A DNA stretch of 6,131 nucleotides, taken from the NCBI GenBank assembly GCA_947564305.1, contig CANOBT010000266.1:1-6131 (forward strand), in the 5' to 3' direction. Positions 1 to 4,299 of the stretch are shown here, in pieces. Both the position numbers and the translations under genes were made by a program. The notes under the pieces are model-generated. The model ran no database searches. It was given only the letters and a program-made list of their open reading frames with translations, and had not been told where the DNA came from. Numbering within the stretch: position 1 is the stretch's first letter; the number at the start of each line of letters is the position of its first letter. The DNA is from an uncultured Lachnospiraceae bacterium. GTDB taxonomy: Bacteria > Bacillota_A > Clostridia > Lachnospirales > Lachnospiraceae.

Positions 1-483
1 AGTGGATTTTTCACGGAACAGATTCACAAGAATCTGCATTCTGGAACGTACCACAGTATCATTCTCTCTCGTATATCCGTCATCCTTAGAAAGTGTCTGC
101 AGTGCATTGCTGAGCTGTAAGAAAGCATCTCTTACACCGGATGTGGTAGCTTCATCAAACGGAACCTGAAGCTTCTCTAATCCGGCAGCATGGGCATCTG
201 AGGTTCCGAGCTTATACATCTGGGAACGATACTGGGCATCAAGAAACGGGTCCCGAAGCTGGGAAACACCAGTCATATCGACACCATAACCAACCCTTAT
301 ACGGTTGGATGAGTTATAAAAACTTCCATTCCTTAAATTCAAGCTGGCAATATCAAGACGCTGCTGTGTGTAGCCCTCAGTATTGATATTGGCAATATTC
401 TGGCCGGTAACATCAATGGCACGCTGGCTTGCTGCCATGGCAAGCTGTGCTGTGGTGAAACCGGCAAAAGTAGAACGCATCAT
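1..483 (-). CDS. flgK: Flagellar hook-associated protein 1 FlgK (N-terminal part; 3' end outside window)
   Basis: FlgK (HAP1) is the secreted protein that forms, with FlgL, the junction between flagellar hook and filament. The frame is open from 483 to the window edge and gives 161 residues of a protein usually several hundred long, so only the N-terminal region is present. It begins MMRSTFAGFTTAQLAMAASQ, followed by the rod/hook/HAP signature around residues 17-40, which includes SQRAIDVTGQNIANINTEGY. This is the 'N-x-AN-x-(N/D)T-x-GY' type motif of the axial protein family. The following stretch (TQQRLDIASLN, then VGYGVDMTGVSQLRDPFLDAQYRSQ) matches the order typical of FlgK, where 'GxGV...I.R..D.FLD.Q.R' distinguishes it from FlgE and FlgG. 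Two adjacent ATG codons occur (481-483 and 478-480). The first sits 9 nt from an AGGAGG and is preferred. It lies 42 nt downstream of flgN and is presumably the third gene of the flgMNK operon. Confidence 0.95.
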   Translation of the reverse strand, partial: MMRSTFAGFTTAQLAMAASQRAIDVTGQNIANINTEGYTQQRLDIASLNLRNGSFYNSSNRIRVGYGVDMTGVSQLRDPFLDAQYRSQMYKLGTSDAHAAGLEKLQVPFDEATTSGVRDAFLQLSNALQTLSKDDGYTRENDTVVRSRMQILVNLFREKST

Positions 484-492
484 ATGGACTAT

Positions 493-498
493 CCTCCT
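493..498 (-). promoter_or_regulatory. Ribosome binding site of flgK
   Basis: A perfect AGGAGG on the minus strand lies 9 nt upstream of the ATG at 483 and 12 nt upstream of the second, adjacent ATG at 480. The spacing favours the first ATG, adding one Met to the MRSTFAG N-terminus. Either start gives the same protein otherwise. The remaining 484-525 spacer shows no hairpin or promoter. Confidence 0.75.
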
Positions 499-525
499 GA
501 TCTATATTCGTAAAAGAAATTGTGT

Positions 526-996
526 TTAAATGGAACGGTTCGAGAAATGCCTGGCAGGCTTCTTCTCATTCTTTTTACCCGAAGCGGAATAAGTAGAACT
601 GCCCGACGGCTCTTTTGCAAGAGCTGCCTCAATCGTATAAAGATTGACTTCAATGGCATCTTTTATATTACCGCTCAGAGACTGTATGATGTGGATCTGA
701 CTGTCCAACTTATTAAACAGAGGCCGCAGCAGGGCGGCGTCATCACTTGATATCTTTTGCAAAATCTGTTTAAAAGTACAGCCCTCCAAACCAAGGCGCT
801 TCTGCTCCGCCTCACGTTTCAGCTCCAACCCTTTCAGTCGCATAATGGCAGCCTGCTCTTTGTGCATACTCTCTTCAACAAAAGCGACACGGTTATGCAA
901 AGCGGCATCAAGCTTTTCTTGTTCGATAGGGATTAATGTATCAAAGAATTCAATAAAATCTTCCATCAGGCTGGCAAAAGCTGAAAATTCACTCAT
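526..996 (-). CDS. flgN: Flagellar export chaperone FlgN
   Basis: FlgN family proteins are cytosolic, mostly helical chaperones that bind the C-termini of FlgK and FlgL and pilot them to the flagellar type III export gate. The 156-residue product fits the family length. It starts MSEFSAFASLMEDFIEFFDTLI and contains the characteristic long amphipathic helices: a Glu/Gln/Ala-rich segment around residues 15-70 (IEQEKLDAALHNRVAFVEES, then a run ending LKGLELKREAEQKRLGL) and a second one around 85-130 (LLRPLFNKLDSQIHIIQSLS, then NIKDAIEVNLYTIEAAL). The tail from about 132 is Ser/Lys-rich and probably disordered. The frame could be extended to a TTG at 1002, but that codon is only 2 nt from the Shine-Dalgarno sequence, whereas the ATG at 996 is 8 nt away, so the ATG was chosen. 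The location between flgM and flgK is the standard Gram-positive order and supports the call, since FlgN sequences are divergent. Confidence 0.88.
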   Translation of the reverse strand: MSEFSAFASLMEDFIEFFDTLIPIEQEKLDAALHNRVAFVEESMHKEQAAIMRLKGLELKREAEQKRLGLEGCTFKQILQKISSDDAALLRPLFNKLDSQIHIIQSLSGNIKDAIEVNLYTIEAALAKEPSGSSTYSASGKKNEKKPARHFSNRSI

Positions 997-1004
997 ACAC
1001 AAAT

Positions 1005-1010
1005 CCTCCT
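1005..1010 (-). promoter_or_regulatory. Ribosome binding site of flgN, overlapping the flgM stop codon
   Basis: A perfect AGGAGG lies 8 nt before the flgN ATG at 996. Its first two bases are the last two bases of the TAG stop codon of flgM (1009-1011). Ribosomes finishing flgM therefore stop on the flgN initiation region, which suggests translational coupling of the anti-sigma factor and the chaperone. The site also decides the flgN start, excluding the in-frame TTG at 1002. Confidence 0.85.
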
Positions 1011-1308
1011 ATACTAAAAGCATCTTGGATGCGATTGCATAAGCATCTACCTGATACGTATGTGCAGCAATCTGATTCTTTAAATTCTGAACTTTCTCCG
1101 CAGAAGCGGTCTCTTCCATACCGGAAGATAACTGCCGGGAAACTGACTCGGCAAATGTATGCTCTTCAATCTGTCTTGGATTAGACTGTATGATTAATGC
1201 ATCAAAGCTGTGTCCGTCTTTTGAAGCTGCAGAAGGAGCAGAATTCTCTTTTGTATGAATCCGTAAATCTGGATAGCTTTTTAAAAGATTATTTGTTGTT
1301 ATTTTCAT
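1009..1308 (-). CDS. flgM: Anti-sigma-28 factor FlgM (negative regulator of flagellin synthesis)
   Basis: FlgM binds and inactivates the flagellar sigma factor (FliA/SigD, sigma-28) until the hook-basal body is finished; in several bacteria it is then exported. The 99-residue product has the usual FlgM length. The N-terminal half (about residues 1-50; Ser, Asn and charged residues) looks disordered, as in known FlgM proteins. The C-terminal half carries the sigma-binding helices: residues 52-62 (FAESVSRQLSS region) and the diagnostic motif at 72-97, EKVQNLKNQIAAHTYQVDAY followed by AIASKML. This corresponds to the family pattern 'V..LK..I..G.Y.VD...IA.KML'. The ATG at 1308 is 6 nt from AAGGAG (1315-1320). 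It is the first gene of flgM-flgN-flgK and is preceded by a sigma-28-type promoter, so it probably lies in a feedback loop with its own target. Whether this FlgM is secreted cannot be told from sequence. Confidence 0.93.
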   Translation of the reverse strand: MKITTNNLLKSYPDLRIHTKENSAPSAASKDGHSFDALIIQSNPRQIEEHTFAESVSRQLSSGMEETASAEKVQNLKNQIAAHTYQVDAYAIASKMLLV

Positions 1309-1377
1309 ACCGGACTCCTTTTCAAAATGTTTGCAGTCTTTCTTATCTATAATAAAAGTCTACTTGTTATATTTTGA

Positions 1378-1404
1378 ATATCGGCACAACTTGAAAAATC
1401 ATAA
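1378..1404 (-). promoter_or_regulatory. Sigma-28 (SigD/FliA-type) promoter of flgMNK
   Basis: On the minus strand, GCCGATAT at 1378-1385 is an exact match to the SigD -10 element (7 of 8 to the enterobacterial GCCGATAA). Eleven nt upstream, TTATGATT at 1397-1404 matches 5 of 8 positions of the sigma-28 -35 consensus TAAAGTTT. Transcription would start near 1371 and give a leader of about 60 nt before the flgM ATG. A sigma-28 promoter in front of flgM fits the known late-class control of flgMNK. The -35 is degenerate, so the call rests mostly on the -10 and the position. Confidence 0.75.
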
Positions 1405-1419
1405 GGAACACTTCTGAAT

Positions 1420-1427
1420 AAACTTTA
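1420..1427 (-). promoter_or_regulatory. Extra perfect sigma-28 -35-like octamer TAAAGTTT upstream of the flgM promoter
   Basis: TAAAGTTT on the minus strand is the full sigma-28 -35 consensus, but it lies 34 nt from the good -10 (GCCGATAT at 1378-1385) instead of about 11. At the correct 11-nt distance the sequence is TTCCTTAT, which matches only 4 of 8 positions of GCCGATAT. It may be a second, weaker tandem promoter, a relic, or chance in AT-rich DNA. Confidence 0.25.
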
Positions 1428-1541
1428 ATCCCTCCAGGCAGTGGGCAGACAGTCAAGTCTGTATGTCCCATATGTCTGAGTTAAGGATGGATGATTTGGA
1501 TGTCTAAAGGAAAATAAAAAATTAGAAATCGTTTGTTATAC

Positions 1542-1578
1542 AAAAAATAGATGTACATATAAAATGCACATCTATTTT
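1542..1578 (-). terminator. Probable intrinsic terminator after cheB
   Basis: An 11-bp perfect stem (AAAATAGATGT at 1544-1554 with ACATCTATTTT at 1568-1578) continues, after one mismatch, with three more pairs around a 5-nt loop. Read on the minus strand, the stem runs into six T residues (1542-1547), four of which also pair in the stem. It begins about 48 nt past the cheB stop. The stem is AT-rich, which lowers its strength, but the position and orientation suit termination of the cheB transcript ahead of flgM. Confidence 0.6.
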
Positions 1579-1625
1579 GGAATCAAGAATAATTCTGAAA
1601 TATTTTGTATAAATGAAAGATAGGA

Positions 1626-2723
1626 TTATCTTACTCCTTTTAAATGGTTCAGAAGAACGGACGGGATGTTATCGCAGGAAGCCTGCGTACAGACCGCTCC
1701 GATATTAAATGCAACCATCGGCATTCCATATACAACGCAGGAATCTTTATCCTGCCCGATGGTAAATGCTCCTTTTTTGCGCATATTCAAGAGTCCGTCA
1801 GCACCGTCGCTGCCCATTCCGGTCATGATGATTCCTACCTTATTAATAGCGACATTCTCAGCAATGGAGTTAAATAAAACATTGACAGAAGGCCGGTGGC
1901 CGCTGACTTTTGCTCCGGGACGGCACTGCACGATATAATTGCGGCCGGAACGGACTACTTCCATCTGCTTTCCGCCAGGTGCGATCAAGGCAAGTCCGGG
2001 ACGGATGATGTCACCGTTTTTTGCTTCTTTGACTTCCAGGCTGCAGATGCGGTTCAGCCTCTGTGCATACATTTCTGTAAAACCCTCTGGCATATGTTGG
2101 GTGATTACGATACCAGGCATATTTGCCGGTAGTTTCTGCAATACGGCAAGTGTTGCCTCTGTTCCTCCGGTGGAAGCACCCAGGCCGATAATCGTGGAAT
2201 CCAGTACATTACGCGGAAGCGGCGGAAATGGCATGGGTTTTACGGAGCCGCCGGATACATTAGGAATATTAGATTTATTAGGTGTATTAGGAGCGGCGGG
2301 AATGCCGGTATTCTGTCTGTTGATACGAACTTTCGCTTTGGAAGCAGCCCGCACTTTTGCTGTTAAGGATGAAAAAAATGTTTCTTTTGAATTGTGTGCA
2401 CTCATATCCGGTTTGCGGACAAAATCAACAGCTCCTGCGGAAAGAGCATCAAAAACACTCAAATTAAGAGAAGATACCAATACAACCGGAATTGGTTTTT
2501 TCGGTAAAAGCTGCTTCAAAAAATCAATTCCACTCAACCCGGGCATCTCTACGTCCAATGTAAGGACATCAGGTTCTAATCTCGGGACTTTTTGGCTTGC
2601 ATCATATGCATTGATTGCATAGCCTATGACTTCAATGCCAGGCTGTGAAGAAAGATGCTGTATAATCATCTGCCGGAATAAAGACGAATCATCAACAACC
2701 AGCACTTTAATTGTATTGCTCAT
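1626..2723 (-). CDS. cheB: Chemotaxis protein-glutamate methylesterase/glutamine deamidase CheB
   Basis: CheB removes methyl groups from glutamate residues of chemoreceptors, and deamidates some glutamines, at the cytoplasmic face; phosphorylation by CheA activates it. The 365 residues are full length with both domains. The receiver domain (about 5-108) has the acidic pair D11-D12, phospho-acceptor D57 in LTLDVEMPG, S84-S85 and K104 in FVRKP. The methylesterase domain (about 175-362) has the catalytic Ser184 in GLGASTGGTEA, His210 in ITQHMPEGF and Asp306 in MTGMGSDGADG. The linker (about 109-172) is Asn/Pro-rich and includes four tripeptide units of X-P/S-N type encoded by a 9-nt tandem repeat. 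The start ATG at 2723 has an AAAGGA 11 nt upstream, slightly distant. cheB follows cheR but is separated from it by a 161-nt gap with a strong terminator, so it may have its own promoter. A second terminator follows it. Confidence 0.97.
   Translation of the reverse strand: MSNTIKVLVVDDSSLFRQMIIQHLSSQPGIEVIGYAINAYDASQKVPRLEPDVLTLDVEMPGLSGIDFLKQLLPKKPIPVVLVSSLNLSVFDALSAGAVDFVRKPDMSAHNSKETFFSSLTAKVRAASKAKVRINRQNTGIPAAPNTPNKSNIPNVSGGSVKPMPFPPLPRNVLDSTIIGLGASTGGTEATLAVLQKLPANMPGIVITQHMPEGFTEMYAQRLNRICSLEVKEAKNGDIIRPGLALIAPGGKQMEVVRSGRNYIVQCRPGAKVSGHRPSVNVLFNSIAENVAINKVGIIMTGMGSDGADGLLNMRKKGAFTIGQDKDSCVVYGMPMVAFNIGAVCTQASCDNIPSVLLNHLKGVR
2259..2294 (-). repeat. 9-nt tandem repeat (four units) in the cheB linker
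   Basis: Four consecutive 9-nt units on the plus strand (ATTAGGAAT, ATTAGATTT, ATTAGGTGT, ATTAGGAGC) share ATTAG(G/A). In the cheB frame they encode the tripeptides A-P-N, T-P-N, K-S-N and I-P-N (residues 144-155). The unit is a multiple of three, so copy-number change would lengthen or shorten the flexible linker without a frameshift. Confidence 0.75.
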
Positions 2724-2818
2724 AATAAATCCATTCCTTTCTATATCTAAATAAAAACCCTACGAATCTGATTTTAACATATAATAGGAGATTTTGTTAT
2801 ATCTTTTTTGTTTTTTTC
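2724..2818 (-). promoter_or_regulatory. cheB leader, possible weak promoter
   Basis: This very AT-rich stretch follows the cheR terminator on the minus strand and precedes cheB. A TTGAAA (2815-2820, five of six to the sigma-A -35) lies 18 nt from CAAAAT (2791-2796, four of six to the -10). TAAAAT and TATTAT boxes also occur nearer the gene without a matching -35. No sigma-28 element is seen. A promoter is expected here because the terminator would otherwise cut cheB off, but none can be assigned with confidence. The ribosome binding site is AAAGGA at 2735-2740. Confidence 0.25.
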
Positions 2819-2852
2819 AAAAAAAGCTGCTTTTGATAATTCAAAAGCAGCC
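2819..2852 (-). terminator. Strong intrinsic terminator after cheR
   Basis: A perfect 11-bp stem, GCTGCTTTTGA (2826-2836) with TCAAAAGCAGC (2841-2851), has a 4-nt loop. On the minus strand it is followed directly by seven T residues (2819-2825). It starts about 33 nt after the cheR stop codon. This is a textbook Rho-independent terminator and would separate cheR (and cheA-cheW) from cheB, or reduce read-through into it. On the plus strand the right arm is followed by C and four T, so weak bidirectional function is possible, although no plus-strand gene ends here. Confidence 0.9.
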
Positions 2853-2884
2853 TTTTCATATGTTGAATAATCTTTTAAAAAGGG

Positions 2885-3700
2885 TTATTTTACCTTCCGA
2901 TAGGTTGCGGGTTTCAAATATTTGTAAGGTGTAGTTGCTTTGTTTAAGCCCTCTGAATGTCCGATTAAGAGATATCCTCCGTCATTGGTAGCGTTGTAGA
3001 AGCGGTCTACCAATGCCTGCTTCGTTTCCTGGTCAAAATAAATCATAACGTTCCTGCAGAATATAACGTCAAATTTAAGTCTGAATTTGATTGGATCCAT
3101 CAGATTGAAAGTTCGGAAAATGACGTTGTTTCTGATATCCGGTGACACATGGTATGTGCCGGGAACGCTTCCCGGACGGAAATACTTTTTCTTCCAGGCA
3201 GGGGAGAGTTCCTTCAGGGAATCCTCCTCATAGACCGCATTTACTGCTGAACGCAGTACATTCTGCGAAATATCAGTAGCCAGAACTCTGGTATCCCACA
3301 TGCCTGCTTTCGAACCGAAATACTCTTTTAAAATCATAGAGATTGTATAAGGTTCTTCGCCTGAGGAACAGCCGGCGCTCCAGATGCTGAGTACACGGTC
3401 TTTTTTTGTCTGCTCCAGATAAGGAAGGATTGTTTCGGAAAATAATTTGAAATGGGCTTCCTCCCGCATGAAATATGTATAATTGGTGGTAAGCTTGTTC
3501 AGCATCAGTTCCCGGTCTTCCGGCTTTCCTTTTGTGATCAGGTAATCAACATAATCCTCAAATGAATGAAATCCCATAGAAACAATGGTGTTGGAAAGTC
3601 GTCCGGTAATCAGCTGTCTTTTTTTTGACAGATCAATACCATAATTTTGATGTACAAATTTTACAAGGCGATGAAAATCACTGTCATTGATCGTTAACAT
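2885..3700 (-). CDS. cheR: Chemotaxis protein methyltransferase CheR
   Basis: CheR is the cytosolic S-adenosylmethionine-dependent enzyme that methylates glutamates of chemoreceptors, opposing CheB in adaptation. The 271 residues match the usual size of stand-alone CheR. The N-terminal helical domain (about 1-75) ends in the conserved loop TTNYTYFMREEAHF (71-84). The methyltransferase domain follows. It has SAM-binding motif I at 107-121 (WSAGCSSGEEPYTIS), the acidic strand end ATDIS (141-145) with a conserved Asp, FDVIFCRNVMIYFD (210-223), and the late motif GGYLLIGHSEGL (241-252). A beta subdomain of the type that contacts receptors lies around 175-198. There are no extra C-terminal TPR repeats. 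The ATG at 3700 has AAAGGAG 7 nt upstream. cheW is 99 nt upstream, with a hairpin in the gap, and a strong terminator follows the gene. Confidence 0.97.
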   Translation of the reverse strand: MLTINDSDFHRLVKFVHQNYGIDLSKKRQLITGRLSNTIVSMGFHSFEDYVDYLITKGKPEDRELMLNKLTTNYTYFMREEAHFKLFSETILPYLEQTKKDRVLSIWSAGCSSGEEPYTISMILKEYFGSKAGMWDTRVLATDISQNVLRSAVNAVYEEDSLKELSPAWKKKYFRPGSVPGTYHVSPDIRNNVIFRTFNLMDPIKFRLKFDVIFCRNVMIYFDQETKQALVDRFYNATNDGGYLLIGHSEGLNKATTPYKYLKPATYRKVK

Positions 3701-3737
3701 GTTTCTGCTCCTTTATACTGTCAGATAAGTGATTCCG

Positions 3738-3775
3738 ATACGGCATCCCATAATACACATTATGCAATGCCGTAT
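3738..3775. other. 38-nt imperfect palindrome/hairpin between cheW and cheR
   Basis: ATACGGCAT (3738-3746) pairs with ATGCCGTAT (3767-3775) over 9 bp. After a 2x2 internal loop, CATAAT (3749-3754) pairs with ATTATG (3759-3764) around an ACAC loop on the plus strand. This gives 15 paired positions in all. No T-tract follows on either strand, so it is not a normal intrinsic terminator. In the cheW-cheR messenger it would form a stable structure 25 nt after the cheW stop codon and upstream of the cheR ribosome binding site. Possible roles are protection of the cheAW 3' end, an RNA processing site or a protein-binding palindrome. I cannot tell which. Confidence 0.7.
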
Positions 3776-3799
3776 GCGTGTGTCGGTACACTTTATATT

Positions 3800-4273
3800 T
3801 TAGTATGTTTGTATTAATTGTTCGCAATCCAGAAACAGGATTACGGAATTGTTGCCGGATGATACCATTCCGCGTATCAGTTCCTGTTGGTTCTCAACCG
3901 GAACAGGAGAAATCAGGCTCTGGTCAACGTCCATAACCTGTTGGACCGCATCTACGATAATACCAATCTGTACATCATTAATATCTAATAAAATGATACA
4001 GGTTGTGCTCGTATATTCAATAGGCATCTTTCCCATACGCAGGCGGATGTCAATAATCGGGATGATCTGGCCTCTCACACTGATAATACCCTTTAAATAC
4101 TCCGGAACAAGGGGAACTTTGGTTACTGAGTGATCCGTAATAATTTCAATTACATAATTTGTGCTGACTCCAATGTTAAGTCCATCACAACTAAAAGTTA
4201 AAAAACGTTCTGTAGAAACAGGAGTGCCATTTTCTGCAACGGCTGCTGTTTTTATCTGTGTATCTGCTGACAT
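3800..4273 (-). CDS. cheW: Chemotaxis coupling protein CheW
   Basis: CheW is the adaptor that links chemoreceptor tips to the kinase CheA in the signalling array. It has no catalytic activity. The 157 residues are a single CheW domain (about 22-155) after a short N-terminal tail. Recognisable parts are FLTFSCDGLNIGVSTNYVIE (24-43), the VPLVPEYLKGIISVRGQIIP segment (53-72, the family 'P..p.yi.GvinlRG.viPvidL' motif with the conserved Arg67), IIDIRLRMG (73-81), and the second subdomain signature IGIIVDAVQQVMDV (103-116). The ATG at 4273 is 9 nt from GGAGG (4283-4287). cheA ends only 26 nt upstream, so cheA and cheW are almost certainly cotranscribed. The P5 domain of CheA has the same fold and is its binding partner. 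Confidence 0.96.
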   Translation of the reverse strand: MSADTQIKTAAVAENGTPVSTERFLTFSCDGLNIGVSTNYVIEIITDHSVTKVPLVPEYLKGIISVRGQIIPIIDIRLRMGKMPIEYTSTTCIILLDINDVQIGIIVDAVQQVMDVDQSLISPVPVENQQELIRGMVSSGNNSVILFLDCEQLIQTY

Positions 4274-4299
4274 ATGATTATTCCTCCGGTTACTTGATT

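Larger units (their letters stand above)
1309..1625. other. 317-nt cheB-flgM intergenic region
   Basis: No open reading frame of note lies here on either strand. From the cheB side it holds an AT-rich terminator hairpin (1542-1578). Next comes a stretch with short inverted and direct repeats, CAGAC/GTCTG at 1446-1461 and TATGTC at 1462-1467 and 1471-1476. The sigma-28 promoter elements (1378-1427) and the flgM ribosome binding site AAGGAG (1315-1320) follow. The region therefore looks like the boundary between a chemotaxis transcription unit and the flgMNK operon. I see no clear sigma-A promoter. A TTGACT is present on the minus strand within 1451-1456 but has no -10 partner at normal spacing. 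Confidence 0.7.

Noticed and set aside
997..1002. TTG at 1002 as the flgN start
   Set aside because: It is only 2 nt from the AGGAGG, while the ATG at 996 is 8 nt away. The ATG start also gives the usual MSEF-like N-terminus.
1939..2622. A 227-codon open frame on the plus strand opposite cheB
   Set aside because: It is antisense to the conserved receiver and esterase domains, shows no recognisable domain, and is a shadow of cheB.
2720..2734. Tiny frame ATG-GAT-TTA-TTA-TGA overlapping the cheB start
   Set aside because: It starts 2 nt after the AAAGGA, too near for initiation, and codes only four residues, so the ATGA overlap is most likely coincidence.
3766..3777. GCCGTAT in the cheW-cheR palindrome as a sigma-28 -10 element
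   Set aside because: It departs from GCCGATAT at the core ATA positions, is explained by the palindrome itself, and has no -35 at proper spacing.
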